Source: JAHQVK01 sp036788295
GTDB lineage: Bacteria > Myxococcota > Kuafuiibacteriia > Kuafuiibacteriales > Kuafuiibacteriaceae
Direction of reading: 5' to 3'
DNA: 64,000 nt
Assembly (NCBI GenBank): GCA_036788295.1
Contig: DAIQNR010000013.1
Location: 24,677-88,676 of the forward strand
Positions 18,931-28,720 of this stretch are shown one piece after another. The stretch's first letter is position 1. Each line of letters starts with the position of its first letter. Under the pieces are notes generated by a model, which saw only the letters and a program-made list of their open reading frames with translations, was not told the DNA's origin and did not search any database. The position numbers and the translations under genes are program-made.

Positions 18931-19632
18931 GTGTCGAAAGACCCGAAGGAATCGGAACCGGCCTCCCCCGAGCGCTCCGACGCGACCCCGCGGGGTCCTC
19001 ACCAGAGCCCGGAGCTGGCCGAGGCGCTCGCCGAAGCGGAGGCGGCGGTCGGCCGCGCGGACCAGGGCTCGGCTGGGGCCCAAGGGGCGCCGACCACCGC
19101 GGCGGAGGCGGTGACCGAAGCGCTGCTCGACGCCAGGCGGGAGCTCGAGCAGGTGCTCGAGCAGACCCAGAAGGAGGCGGAGCAGCTTCGCGAGCGATGG
19201 ATGCGCGCGGCAGCGGACCTCGAGAACTACCGGAGGCGGGCAGCCAAGGAGCGAGAGGACATGCAGCGCTTCGGCTCCGAGAAGCTGCTGCGTGACTTTC
19301 TTCCGGTGCTCGACGACCTCGAGCGGGCGAGCGCCGCGGTCGAAGGGGCCGAGCCGTCAACGGGGCTCGAGGTGCTGCTCGGCGGCGTCCGCCTCGTCCA
19401 CAAGAAGTTCCTGGCCACGCTCGAGAAGCACGGAGTGAGCACCTTCGAGTCGGAGGGGGAGCCCTTCAACCCCGAGCGCCACGACGCGGTCCAGCAAGCG
19501 CCGTCTCCGTACCCAACCGGTTCGGTGGCCAAGCAGGTGCAGAGAGGGTTCCTCCTGCACGACCGGCTGCTGCGACCCGCATTCGTGGTGGTCTCCCTCG
19601 GCCCGGAGGGCGGTGAAGAAGGGGCCGGATGA
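18931..19632 (+). CDS. grpE: Nucleotide exchange factor GrpE
   Basis: About 233 residues from GTG 18931 (GTG 18913 possible). A long acidic/Ala-rich N-terminus leads to the coiled coil (ELEQVLEQTQKEAEQLRERW), ENYRRRAAKEREDMQRFGSEKLLRDFLPVLDDLERA and the C-terminal beta domain with GEPFNPERHDAVQQ and VQRGFLLHDRLLRPAFVVVS. It promotes ADP release from DnaK. Its stop overlaps the dnaK ATG by four bases, so the two are translationally coupled. Confidence 0.95.
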   Translation: MSKDPKESEPASPERSDATPRGPHQSPELAEALAEAEAAVGRADQGSAGAQGAPTTAAEAVTEALLDARRELEQVLEQTQKEAEQLRERWMRAAADLENYRRRAAKEREDMQRFGSEKLLRDFLPVLDDLERASAAVEGAEPSTGLEVLLGGVRLVHKKFLATLEKHGVSTFESEGEPFNPERHDAVQQAPSPYPTGSVAKQVQRGFLLHDRLLRPAFVVVSLGPEGGEEGAG

Positions 19633-21455
19633 GCAAGATCATCGGCATCGACCTCGGGACGACGAACTCCTGCGTCGCCGTCATGGACGGCGGGGAGGCG
19701 GTGGTCATCCCGAACTCCGAAGGGAGCCGCACCACCCCGTCCATGGTGGCGTTCACCGAGGGTGGAGAGCGCCTCGTGGGCCAGATCGCCAAGCGCCAGG
19801 CGGTGACGAACTCGGCCAACACCGTCTCCTCCGTGAAGCGCTACATCGGCCGCTCGTTCTCCTCGCACGAGGTCGAGCTCGACCGGCAGAAGGCGTCGTA
19901 CGCCGTGGTCGAAGCCGACAACGGAGAGGCGTGGGTCGGCATCCGGGACAAGAGGTATTCCCCCCAGGAAGTGTCCGCGATGGTCCTCATGAAGATGAAG
20001 GAGACCGCGGAGGACTACCTCGGGGAGGAGGTCAGCGAGGCGGTGATCACCGTCCCGGCCTATTTCAACGACGCCCAGCGCCAGGCTACCAAGGACGCCG
20101 GACGCATCGCTGGGCTCAACGTCCACCGGATCATCAACGAGCCCACCGCCGCAGCGCTCGCCTACGGGCTCGAGAAGAAGGAATCGGTCAAGGTCGCGGT
20201 GTACGACCTCGGAGGGGGGACCTTCGACATATCGGTCCTCCAGCTCGGTGAGGGGGTCTTCGAGGTCCTCTCGACCAACGGGGACACCCACCTCGGGGGC
20301 GACGACTTCGACCTGCTCATCATCGGTCATTTGGCCGAACGCTTCGCCGAAGAGCACGGGGGCGTAGACCTCAGGAAGGACAAGATGGCGCTTCAGCGCC
20401 TCAAGGAGGCGGCCGAGAAGGCGAAGCACGAGCTGTCGTCCTCGACGGACACGGACGTCAACCTGCCCTTCATCATGGCCGACGCCACCGGCCCGAAGCA
20501 CCTGAACCTGACCCTGACCCGCCAGGAGCTCGAGCAGCTGGTGGAGGCGCTCATCCAGCGCACGCTCGAGCCGTGCCGACTCGCGCTCTCCGACGCGAAG
20601 CTCGAGCCGAAGGACATCGACGAGGTCCTGCTGGTCGGAGGCCAAACCAGGATGCCGCGCATCCAGCAGGTGGTTCGGGACTTCTTCGACCGGGACCCGA
20701 ACAAGAAGATCAACCCCGACGAGGTCGTCGCGATCGGAGCTGCGATCCAGGGTGGCGTCCTCAAGGGGGAAGTGAAGGACGTCTTGCTCCTCGACGTGAA
20801 CCCGCTGTCGCTCGGAGTGGAGACGAAAGGCGGCGTCTTCACTCCGATCATCCAGAGGAACACGACCATCCCAGCCAAAAAATCGATGGTGTTCTCCACC
20901 GCGATGGACAACCAGCCGATCGTCGATGTGCACGTCCTTCAGGGCGAGCGGCCCATGGCCGAAGACAACAAGACGCTCGGCCGTTTCCAGCTCGTGGGCA
21001 TCCCGCCGGCTCCGCGAGGCGTACCCCAAATCGAGGTCAGCTTCGACATCGACGCCAACGGTATCGTTCACGTTTCGGCCAAAGACCTGGGCACCGGCAA
21101 GAGCCAGCAGGTGAAGATCATCGCCTCCTCCGGCCTCGACGAGCTCGAGATCGACCGCATGGTCCGCGAGGCGGAGAGCAGCAAGCAGAGCGACGCTTCC
21201 AAGAAGCGCCTCGCCGACCTCCGCAACATGGCGGACGGACTCGTGTACACCACCGAAAAGGCGCTCGAGGAGTACACCTCGATGCTGTCGGAGCATGACG
21301 TGGCCGAGATCCGGGAGGACCTCGAGAGCCTCCGGCGGGTCTACGAAAGCGACGACGAGGCGAAGATCCAGGCCGCGCTTCAGCGGCTGGAGGGCTCATC
21401 TCACAAGATCGCCGAGGCGATGTACAAAGAGGCGCTCGAGGCCGAGGATGCTTGA
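19629..21455 (+). CDS. dnaK: Hsp70 chaperone DnaK
   Basis: 608 residues. IGIDLGTTNSCVAVMDGG, the AYFNDAQRQATKDAGRIAGL segment, VYDLGGGTFDISVL and LVGGQTRMPRIQ define the ATPase domain; the substrate-binding domain starts after DVLLLDVNPLSLG. It is about 30 residues shorter than Escherichia coli DnaK because the C-terminal disordered tail is missing: the lid ends directly at ALEAEDA. dnaJ is not in the window. Confidence 0.96.
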   Translation: MSKIIGIDLGTTNSCVAVMDGGEAVVIPNSEGSRTTPSMVAFTEGGERLVGQIAKRQAVTNSANTVSSVKRYIGRSFSSHEVELDRQKASYAVVEADNGEAWVGIRDKRYSPQEVSAMVLMKMKETAEDYLGEEVSEAVITVPAYFNDAQRQATKDAGRIAGLNVHRIINEPTAAALAYGLEKKESVKVAVYDLGGGTFDISVLQLGEGVFEVLSTNGDTHLGGDDFDLLIIGHLAERFAEEHGGVDLRKDKMALQRLKEAAEKAKHELSSSTDTDVNLPFIMADATGPKHLNLTLTRQELEQLVEALIQRTLEPCRLALSDAKLEPKDIDEVLLVGGQTRMPRIQQVVRDFFDRDPNKKINPDEVVAIGAAIQGGVLKGEVKDVLLLDVNPLSLGVETKGGVFTPIIQRNTTIPAKKSMVFSTAMDNQPIVDVHVLQGERPMAEDNKTLGRFQLVGIPPAPRGVPQIEVSFDIDANGIVHVSAKDLGTGKSQQVKIIASSGLDELEIDRMVREAESSKQSDASKKRLADLRNMADGLVYTTEKALEEYTSMLSEHDVAEIREDLESLRRVYESDDEAKIQAALQRLEGSSHKIAEAMYKEALEAEDA

Positions 21456-21464
21456 GGATCATCG

Positions 21465-22541
21465 ATGAGCACCCGCTGCGCCGTCGTCGGCGCCACCGGC
21501 ATCGCCGGACAGCAGTTCTTGGCCGCCCTGGTCGACCACCCGTTCCTCGAGGTCGTCCGCCTGGCCGCGTCCGAGCGCTCGGCCGGGAAGACCTACCGGG
21601 AGGCGCTGCGGCAGCCCAACGGGCAGGTGGCGTGGTACGGGGATTCCAGCGTGCTCGGCCGCTACGCCGACGCACCCGTCCACGACGCGGCGAGTCTCCC
21701 CCTCGAGGGGCTCGACATCGTGTTCTCCGCCCTCGAGACCGAGGCCGCCCGGGCCCTCGAGGGCCGCTACGCGGCGCAGCTCCCGGTGGTGAGCACGGCG
21801 AGCGCGTACCGATACGAGCCGGACGTCCCGATCCTCATCCCCGCGGTCAATGGCGACCACGCCGGGCTGCTCGCCGAGCAGCGGCACAACCGGGGCTGGC
21901 AGGGCTACGTCGTCCCGATCCCCAACTGCACGACCACCGGCCTCGCCATCGCGCTCGCGCCTCTGCACGCCGCTTTTCGGGTGGAGAAGGTGGTGGTCAC
22001 CTCGATGCAGGCGGTTTCGGGGGCCGGGCGGTCTCCGGGCGTGGGTTCGCTCGACATCATCGACAACGTGATCCCGTTCATCCCGAGCGAAGAGCAGAAG
22101 GTGGAGCGGGAGACCAAGAAGCTGCTCGGTCGGTTCTCGGAGAGCGGGATCATCCCCGCCGACGTCCAGGTGTCGGCGACCTGCACCCGGGTGCCGGTGC
22201 TCGACGCCCACACCGAGGCGGTCACCGTCGCGCTCGGCCGTCCCGCGAGCCTCGACGAGGTGAGGGCCGCGCTCGACGGCTTCGGGCGTGAAGTGAACCC
22301 CGGGACCCACCCTTCGGCCCCGAGGCGATGGATCACGGTGCACGACGATCCGTTTCGGCCCCAGCCCCGGGTCGACCGCGACGCGGATGGGGGGATGACC
22401 ACCAGCGTGGGCCGGCTCCGGGAAGAGACGGTGCTCGGGCCGGGTGTGCGGTTCGTGCTCGTATCTCACAACACCCAGATGGGCGCGGCCAAAGGGGCTT
22501 TGCTCGTCGCCGAGGACCTGAAGCTCCGCGGCTGGCTGTGA
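21465..22541 (+). CDS. asd: Aspartate-semialdehyde dehydrogenase
   Basis: 358 residues. Makes aspartate semialdehyde from aspartyl phosphate with NADPH, the branch point to lysine, diaminopimelate, threonine and methionine. CAVVGATGIAGQQFL is the Rossmann motif, and PIPNCTTTGLAIAL carries the catalytic Cys155. The sequence is of the archaeal/fungal-like type. It follows dnaK by nine bases and may be co-transcribed with the heat-shock genes, which is unusual. Confidence 0.92.
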   Translation: MSTRCAVVGATGIAGQQFLAALVDHPFLEVVRLAASERSAGKTYREALRQPNGQVAWYGDSSVLGRYADAPVHDAASLPLEGLDIVFSALETEAARALEGRYAAQLPVVSTASAYRYEPDVPILIPAVNGDHAGLLAEQRHNRGWQGYVVPIPNCTTTGLAIALAPLHAAFRVEKVVVTSMQAVSGAGRSPGVGSLDIIDNVIPFIPSEEQKVERETKKLLGRFSESGIIPADVQVSATCTRVPVLDAHTEAVTVALGRPASLDEVRAALDGFGREVNPGTHPSAPRRWITVHDDPFRPQPRVDRDADGGMTTSVGRLREETVLGPGVRFVLVSHNTQMGAAKGALLVAEDLKLRGWL

Positions 22542-22545
22542 GCCT

Positions 22546-24036
22546 CTACTTCCGCTCTGGCTTTCCCCGCGCCTCGATTCGATCGAGAAAGCTTCGCGCC
22601 AGCGTTCGATAGACCTCTTCCTTGCCCACCAGGTCTTCGACCCCGGACTCGAGGTTCGGGTTGTCGTTCACCTCCATTACGAAGGGCTGGCCGTTCACCT
22701 CTTTGATGTCCACGCCGTACAGCCCGTCCCCGATGAGCTGCGCTGCGGCGAGCGCGAGGTCCACCACCGGCCTCGGCGCAGCGTGGATCGGCAGGCAATC
22801 GACCTTGCCGTACTTTCGTTTGCCCCCCGCCTCCGCCTTCTGGATCTGCCAGTGGCCCTTGGCCATGTGGTAGCGGCACACCCAGATCGGCTGCCCGCCG
22901 AGCACACCCACCCGCCAGTCGAAATCGGAGCGCAAGAAGGCCTGCGCCACCACCAGCTCGGAGCCCTGGAACAGCCGCTCGGTCTCTCTGGCGAGCGCGG
23001 CCTGGTCTTCGACCTTGACGACCCCGAGCGAAAACGCGGAATCGGGCTGCTTGAGCACCACCGGGAACCCGAGCTCCTCGGCGAGCCCGGCCGCGTTCCC
23101 GGGGTGCACGACCCTCGTCTTCGGGCACGCGATGCCCCGGCGCTCGAACAGCTCGGCCTGGTAGACCTTGTTGGTGCAGCGGACGATCGAGCGGGGATCG
23201 TCGATGACCACCAGGCCCTCGGACTCGGCCCGGCGAGCGAACCGGTAGGTGTAGTGGTTCACCGAGGTCGTCGCCCGGATGAACAGCGCATCGTATTCGC
23301 CAAGCCGGCCGTAGTCCCGCTCCGTGATGAGATCGGCCCGGCCCCCCAGTTTTCGCACCGCGCGAGCGAACCGCTCGAGCGCCTTCGGGTCGGAGGGAGC
23401 GTCGGATTCGTCGGGGTCATGGAGCACCGCGATGTCGGCGCGGGATGGTTTGTGCCCGCTCACCCGAGGCCGCTCGACGAATCGTTTGGCCTGCTCGACG
23501 AGAAAGGCGCGGTGCCCCTCGGGCACGTCTCCGGCTGGGATGGGCTCGATCGCGGCGAGCCGCCACCGGGAGCTCCCTTCCCCGGTGGGGACCCGAAGAA
23601 ACTCGGTGCGAAGCATCGGCGCCGGGAAGTACTCGAACAGAGCTTGGGCGAGGCGGTCGTATCGCTTTGCGATGCTCTTCCCGAAATAGATGCTCAGAGT
23701 GAATCGGTCGGAGGCGAGGGGAGCGAAGGCGCGGTCTACGACCGCCTGAAGGTCGGAGGACACGAGCCGCACCATCGCGCTCCCCCCGCGAAAGTCCTCG
23801 AGGGTCGTGACCGAGGGCATGGGCCGGTGGGCGCGGGCCTCAGCCAGGAGCGAGACGTAGTAGCCGGTGGTCTGGTATCCATAGTGCCGGCATAGGTTGA
23901 AGACCCGAGCTCTCCGCACGTCCACGAACGCCCGGTCGGTCAGGTAGGAGCGGGCCGAGACCACTTCTGCGCCAGGCAGGTCGGCGCTCTCTAGCTCCCA
24001 GGAGGTGGGGTCCTCGACGACCACCAGCGTTCGCAT
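22546..24036 (-). CDS. RimK-family ATP-grasp ligase with N-terminal extension
   Basis: 496 residues. The C-terminal half is an ATP-grasp domain (RGIACPKTRVVHPG, LGFPVVLKQPDSAFSLGVVKV, FDWRVGVLGGQPIWVCRY, GDGLYGVDIKEVNGQPFVMEVNDNPNLESG) with the Mg-binding acidic and Asn residues in place. The N-terminal half (ARSYLTDRAFVDVRRARVFNLCRHYGYQTTGYYVSLLAEARAHRPMPSVTT) is the extension found in long RimK-family proteins. Such enzymes join amino acids to carboxylates; the substrate here is unknown. Convergent with asd, four bases between the stops. Confidence 0.85.
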   Translation of the reverse strand: MRTLVVVEDPTSWELESADLPGAEVVSARSYLTDRAFVDVRRARVFNLCRHYGYQTTGYYVSLLAEARAHRPMPSVTTLEDFRGGSAMVRLVSSDLQAVVDRAFAPLASDRFTLSIYFGKSIAKRYDRLAQALFEYFPAPMLRTEFLRVPTGEGSSRWRLAAIEPIPAGDVPEGHRAFLVEQAKRFVERPRVSGHKPSRADIAVLHDPDESDAPSDPKALERFARAVRKLGGRADLITERDYGRLGEYDALFIRATTSVNHYTYRFARRAESEGLVVIDDPRSIVRCTNKVYQAELFERRGIACPKTRVVHPGNAAGLAEELGFPVVLKQPDSAFSLGVVKVEDQAALARETERLFQGSELVVAQAFLRSDFDWRVGVLGGQPIWVCRYHMAKGHWQIQKAEAGGKRKYGKVDCLPIHAAPRPVVDLALAAAQLIGDGLYGVDIKEVNGQPFVMEVNDNPNLESGVEDLVGKEEVYRTLARSFLDRIEARGKPERK

Positions 24037-24072
24037 GCGGGGCCGAACCGTGAGCCTGCATGCCCCCTTCGG

Positions 24073-24732
24073 TCAACGGGGACCGGAGCCGGGCCGGCGG
24101 TATCGGTCGAGCACAACCCGAACGTAGCGCTGGGTCTCGGTGAACGGAGGGATGCCGCCGTGCCTCGCCACCGCCCCGGGGCCAGCGTTGTAGGCGGCGA
24201 GGGCCAGCGGCAGCTCTCCGAACCGATCGAGCATGCGCCGGAGGTAGCGGGCGCCGCCGAGGATGTTCTGCCTGGGGTCGAAGGGGTCCGACACGCCCAC
24301 CGACCGGGCGGTCGCCGGCATCAGCTGGGTCAAACCGACCGCACCGGACCGAGAGACCGCGTGGGGACGGTAGCCGCTCTCGGTGCGAATCAGGGCGTCG
24401 ATCAAGGCGGCCGGGAGCCGTGACTCGCTCGCCGCCTCGGCGATGTAAGCGGAAAACCGGGCGTCGCCGAGCCTCCGCTCTCCGAGCTCGCGAAACGGCG
24501 GCAGCGTCTGACCCCGCGGCGCGTACTCCCCCGGAGGCTTGTTGGGGACCACGTCCCTCGAGACGAGCAGCGCCAGCGCTTCATCGGGATCATCGTCGAT
24601 GAAGTCCTCGTAGCCCTCGATGGCCTCGTCGCCCATGACCTCACGGGTGAACCGGAGGGTGTCGGACAGGTCGCCCGCCGCCGCCGTCGCAGGGAGCGAG
24701 AGCGCCGCCGCCATCACCCAGCGCCGAAGCAT
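24073..24732 (-). CDS. Exported lytic transglycosylase
   Basis: 219 residues with a signal peptide (MAAALSLPATAAAG). Goose-lysozyme-like SLT domain: RTESGYRPHAVSRSGAVGLTQLMPATA contains the catalytic Glu, followed by NILGGARYLRRMLDRFG and LALAAYNAGPGAV. It cleaves the glycan strand of peptidoglycan with 1,6-anhydro product formation. A 60-residue acidic region (DDDPDEALALL) precedes the domain. Confidence 0.9.
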   Translation of the reverse strand: MLRRWVMAAALSLPATAAAGDLSDTLRFTREVMGDEAIEGYEDFIDDDPDEALALLVSRDVVPNKPPGEYAPRGQTLPPFRELGERRLGDARFSAYIAEAASESRLPAALIDALIRTESGYRPHAVSRSGAVGLTQLMPATARSVGVSDPFDPRQNILGGARYLRRMLDRFGELPLALAAYNAGPGAVARHGGIPPFTETQRYVRVVLDRYRRPGSGPR

Positions 24733-24832
24733 GTCGGGGGCGTTTTCGGACCGGCCTGACCGGAAGTTGCGGCCATCGACGCCGGCCGCCCTCTCCCCGT
24801 TGGCGGGCCCACGCCGTGTTGCCCTTGGGAGG

Positions 24833-24880
24833 GGGCAGAAACGAGCCTGGGGCGTCGATCTGGCCGGTTCGGTGCTCTAG
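24833..24880 (-). repeat. Half copy of the TAGAGCACCG inverted-terminus element
   Basis: Read on the minus strand it starts TAGAGCACCGAACCGG (24879-24864), then runs into a segment matching the left half of the full elements, including the block ACGCCCCAGGCTCGTTTCTGC. No right half is visible. It ends 10 bp ahead of the GNAT start, so it lies in that gene's leader. Confidence 0.75.
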
Positions 24881-24890
24881 CATCGGGGCC

Positions 24891-25709
24891 GTGCTGCGCC
24901 GAGCGAGCCGCGCCGACCGGGAGCCCGCGCTCGCACGCTTCCGCCAAGACCCGGCTCTCCCGGTGCAGGTCGCGGCGTGGCTGCGCGAGGGCGGCCTCGA
25001 AGCGGGACGGGGGCCCCGCGGCGCGCTGTACCTCGAGCCGGAGGGCGGCCTCGCCTTCGTCTCGGAGCTGGGCGTGGTGCTCGCCCACCTCGAGCGACCG
25101 GAGAGCGCCGAGGCCCTGGCCCGTCGGGTGGGGCCGGGCGTGGCACGAGTGATCGTGGGACCCCGGTCGTCCGCCGAGCGGTACTGGGCCGCGCTCGCCT
25201 CCCGCGGCGCGTCTCTGCGCTTTCGCCGGGCGCAGATCGCTTACGGAGTCGCGCGGGATGGGTTCACGAGCCAAGGGCCGATGGCGCCGCTGCGGACGCT
25301 CGATTCGAGCGACCTCGAAGACGTGGTCGTTGCCTCGGCGGAGATGGCGGTGGAGGAGTCCCAGGACGACCCGGCACGGCGCAACCCGGCCGTATTTCGG
25401 TCCCGGATCGTCGAGCGCCTCCGCCGGGGTAGGGACTTTGGGCGCTACGAGGCCAACGAGCTGATCTTCAAGGCGAACGTGGCCGCCATCGCCCCGGAGG
25501 GCGGACACATCGAGGGGGTCTACACCGCGCGAAGCCACCGGCGGCGGGGCATCGGGCGGGCTGGCGTCGCCTGGATGACCGAGTGGGTGCTCGAGCGCGG
25601 CGAACGGTGCACGCTGCTCGTCAACGAGGACAACTGGACAGCGAGACGGCTGTACGCAGTTCTGGGCTACGAGGAGCGCTATCCGAGCTCGACCCTGGTC
25701 GCCCGCTGA
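24891..25709 (+). CDS. GNAT acetyltransferase with DUF4081-like N-terminus
   Basis: 272 residues from GTG 24891. The C-terminal third is a GNAT fold: FKANVAAIAPEGGHIEGVYTARSHRRRGIGRAG (acetyl-CoA loop) and LLVNEDNWTARRLYAVLGYEE. The N-terminal part (VIVGPRSSAERYWAAL..., LRTLDSSDLEDVVVASAEM) resembles the DUF4081 plus GNAT proteins best known in actinobacteria. Substrate unknown. A repeat element sits in its leader, and its last 31 bases overlap the convergent MshEN gene. Confidence 0.8.
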   Translation: MLRRASRADREPALARFRQDPALPVQVAAWLREGGLEAGRGPRGALYLEPEGGLAFVSELGVVLAHLERPESAEALARRVGPGVARVIVGPRSSAERYWAALASRGASLRFRRAQIAYGVARDGFTSQGPMAPLRTLDSSDLEDVVVASAEMAVEESQDDPARRNPAVFRSRIVERLRRGRDFGRYEANELIFKANVAAIAPEGGHIEGVYTARSHRRRGIGRAGVAWMTEWVLERGERCTLLVNEDNWTARRLYAVLGYEERYPSSTLVAR

Positions 25710-27238
25710 CCGCCCGACCCCAAGAGCCGACCGACGGCAGCGGGATCGAGCCAGCCGGCGTCGAGCAGCGCCGCCACCACCACCCTGAAGGCGTCGTCCC
25801 GGTGGGCGGGGTCGAGCGGAGCGCCGGCCGCAAACCGCTCGAGGGCAGCGTGCAGCGATGCTGGGGTGCTCGCGGTCGGGGGATCGAGCAGGTCGTCTGC
25901 CGCGGGGCTCCACGCCGATGCAGGAGACTCGGCCTCGCTCGAAAGGACCAGGCCGGGCTCGAGCGGCCCCGTCGGGGCTTCGGACGCCTCCCTCGGCACG
26001 AAGAGCACCTCCGGTCCCTCGAGCGGCAGCACGTCCTCCTCGTCCACCAGCTCGGGGTGGCCCGCGGTGGGCTCGGAACCGAACACGTCTTCGGTTCCGG
26101 CGCCGGCGAAGTCTCCTCCCACCGGAGTCCGGTCGGCTGCGCCCCCTCGCCCGTGGCGCTCGTCGCCGATGGGTCGCACCGTCTCGATCAGCTCCACGTG
26201 GGTGAGAGAGAGATTCGGCGCGGGCCGCTCGTTCGGCGCCGGCCCGAGCGCCCGGCGGTCCGAAGCGGACGACGACCCGGGCGCAGCGCTCTTGTGCACC
26301 GGTCCGTTCAGGGGGAGGAGCGGGTCCAGGGCCGGAGCTTTGGCGAGGATCCCGAGCCGAGGACCGCCTGCGTCCCTCGCTTCCGCCGTCCACCCCGGCC
26401 GGACGACCTCCTTCAGGCCCTCGCTCGGAGCCTCCGCCCGCCGAATCGCCAGCCGAGCGAGCGCGACGGACTCCCGCTCCCACTCCGATTCGGGCTCGGG
26501 GTTGAGGCTGGGGGCGACGTAGGCGAGGTCCCGCCGATCGAACCCGACCTCGACCACCTCGAGCACCGCGTCGTCGGCCAAGAGCGTGTGCCCCGTGCTG
26601 AGGCTGGCGCCGACCCGCAGCGCCGACACCGCCGGAGGTTCGTCGCTCAGCACCGCGTGGCCGGATAGGGCCCCGAGCCGAGCATCGAGCGCGTCGATCC
26701 CCGCTTGCTCGGCTGGGCTCGGGCGATGGAGGGACGCCGCTCGGGGCGACGAGTCGGGCCGACCCATGATCACCGACCCGGCCCGCTCCTGGCCGTAGGC
26801 ATGCAGCAGACCCCGCTCTACGTCGTCCTCTCCCCCGAGCAGCCAGCGAACGACGGCCCCATGCTCGTCCACCGAGCGGCTCACATGGGCCACGAGCGGG
26901 GACAGAGGGTCCGATGTGGCGATGACGACCACGTCCTGGCCGCCCTCCTCGGCCCGCACCAAAGGCAGGCACCGGGCCGCAAACGCGACCGACCGAGGCA
27001 CCGTCGCCCGCGCCGCCGCAAACGAAGGCAAACCCTCAGGCTCCCACCGTTCGAGGCCGAGCTGCTCGGCCAGCGCGTCGAGCACCCGATCCTCTCCGAG
27101 CAGCCCGAGCTGCACCAGGATCCGGCCCAAGCGATGCCCAGAGCGGCGCTGCTCCTCGAGGGCCCAGGTCAACTGCTCGGGCTCGAGCAATCCCTGCTCG
27201 ACGAGCAGCGCTCCGAGTTGCCGCTGACCCCCGCGCAT
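25679..27238 (-). CDS. MshEN/GspE N-terminal-like domain protein
   Basis: 519 residues from ATG 27238. The first 150 residues (LGALLVEQGLLEPEQLTWALEEQRRSGHRLGRILVQLGLLGEDRVLDALAEQLG) match the N-terminal domain of type II secretion and type IV pilus assembly ATPases; MshEN versions bind cyclic di-GMP. No ATPase domain follows. The rest is long, Pro/Ala/Glu-rich and poorly conserved, with a final helical segment (HAALERFAAG...LLDAGWLDPAAVGRLLG). A stand-alone c-di-GMP or docking adaptor is inferred. Confidence 0.7.
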   Translation of the reverse strand: MRGGQRQLGALLVEQGLLEPEQLTWALEEQRRSGHRLGRILVQLGLLGEDRVLDALAEQLGLERWEPEGLPSFAAARATVPRSVAFAARCLPLVRAEEGGQDVVVIATSDPLSPLVAHVSRSVDEHGAVVRWLLGGEDDVERGLLHAYGQERAGSVIMGRPDSSPRAASLHRPSPAEQAGIDALDARLGALSGHAVLSDEPPAVSALRVGASLSTGHTLLADDAVLEVVEVGFDRRDLAYVAPSLNPEPESEWERESVALARLAIRRAEAPSEGLKEVVRPGWTAEARDAGGPRLGILAKAPALDPLLPLNGPVHKSAAPGSSSASDRRALGPAPNERPAPNLSLTHVELIETVRPIGDERHGRGGAADRTPVGGDFAGAGTEDVFGSEPTAGHPELVDEEDVLPLEGPEVLFVPREASEAPTGPLEPGLVLSSEAESPASAWSPAADDLLDPPTASTPASLHAALERFAAGAPLDPAHRDDAFRVVVAALLDAGWLDPAAVGRLLGSGGQRATRVELG

Positions 27239-27587
27239 GGGCCCTGACCCTAGCCTCACCCGCCGGGGTGATGCAAACGCGGACCAGAAACGGTCCGGTT
27301 CTGAAACGAAGGAGAGCAGAAGTGGCGCAGTTGGAGCGCTTCAACTCTGCAAGGCTGCGTCGCACCGGCCGGCCGCTCGGACGAGCCACGATGGGGCGCC
27401 CGGGGCCAACGAAGCGAGGCGAACCGTCCCCTGCATCGACCGCTTCGTCGCTCCGCCGGCTCGACCCGGCGGAGCGACCCGGCGGCCGAACAGCTGCGAC
27501 CTTCTGTCCGGCGCCTCAGCTGATACCCGGTCGCCTTGCCACTGTCACAAGGCTGCGGTACTCCCGGTCCCGGTTCCGGACGCGCCA
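27239..27587. other. Intergenic region, divergent promoters expected
   Basis: 349 bp between two divergent genes. No credible gene is seen. It holds a short hairpin GGACC-N6-GGTCC (27281-27296) and a tRNA D-arm-like stretch near 27321-27365 that cannot be completed into a tRNA. Confidence 0.5.
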
Positions 27588-28720
27588 TGTCAATTCGCAA
27601 CTTCGCCTTCCAGCGGGCCTTCTCCAAGCTGTTCGTCTACAACATCCTCTTCGAGGATTCGGAGTCGGACGAGCGATACCTCGGGATCGACGAGCGCTCC
27701 TCGGTGCTGTCCATCACCGGCGCCGGCTGCGGGGTCGCGAGCATGATGAGCCGCCGGCCCCGGCGCCTCGACGCGGTCGACATCAACCGCCACCATCTCG
27801 CGCTCGCCGGGCTCAAGGTGCTCGGCGCCCAGCGGCTCGCCGACTACGACCTGTTCTACCAGATGCTCGGCCGGGGGTCGCTGCCCGGCGCCGAAGCCAC
27901 CATCGCGGACCTGTCGGCCTACATGCCCTCGTGGATGGCCGGCTACTGGAGCAAGAACCACGACCGCTTCGCGCGGAGCAGCATCTACCTGCAGGGGCTG
28001 ACCTCCCGCATGCTCGGCGGGGTCCGCCGGCTCTCTGGGATCGACGCGGCCTGGCTCCAGTCCCTGCTCGACGCCCCCGTCGAGGAGCGGGAGAAGGCGA
28101 TCGAAGACGCGATCTCGCCCCTGCTCGAGATGCGGTCGGTGCGGTGGGTGATGCAATCTCCGCTCCAGCTTCTCGCGCTCGGCATCAACTTCAACCAGCG
28201 GGACAAGATCCTGGCCAGCGAGGACGACGACAACCTGCTCGACTTCTTCGTGACCCACTTGAAGCGGCTCGCCGGGACCGACATCGCTACGAACTGGTTC
28301 ATCTGGTACGCCGCAACCGGTCACTTCAACCACGATCACCCCGAAGCGGTACCGCCGTACCTGCGGCGCGACCGCCACGAGCGGTCGTCGAAGGACAGCC
28401 CCACCACGGTCGCGTTTCACCACGGGAACATCTTCGACCGGTTGGCCGCGGCCGGCCCCAGAACTTGGTCGCACTACACGCTCTGTGACGCCCCCGACTG
28501 GATGCCGCCCGAGGTGCAAGGTCGCCTGCTGAACGAGATCCACCGGACCAGCAAGGATGGCGCGATCGTGCTCGCGCGTTCGGTGGAGAACGACTCGTTC
28601 ATCGAGCGCATCGACGGCGGACGGCGGTTTCAGTTCGTGGAGGAATCGAGCCGCCTCGCCACGGAGGAGGACCGAAGCCGCCAGTACCGGCGGGTCGATT
28701 TCTTCCGGGTGGTCCATTGA
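27588..28720 (+). CDS. btaA: BtaA-like 3-amino-3-carboxypropyl transferase (DUF3419)
   Basis: 376 residues from ATG 27588. BtaA transfers the 3-amino-3-carboxypropyl group of SAM to diacylglycerol, the first step to the betaine lipid DGTS. Visible: the N-terminal LFVYNILFEDSESDERYLG, SAM-binding VLSITGAGCG (40-49) with LDAVDIN (61-67), the long central helical region, and the late HHGNIFDRL / DWMPPEVQGRLLNEIHR segment typical of DUF3419. The next gene is a BtaB-like methyltransferase overlapping by four bases, which strongly supports the assignment. Confidence 0.87.

Noticed and set aside
27321..27365. tRNA-like stretch GTGGCGCAGTTGGAGCGC
   Set aside because: The D-arm pattern is there, but no matching anticodon stem or T-arm sequence follows, so no tRNA can be folded.
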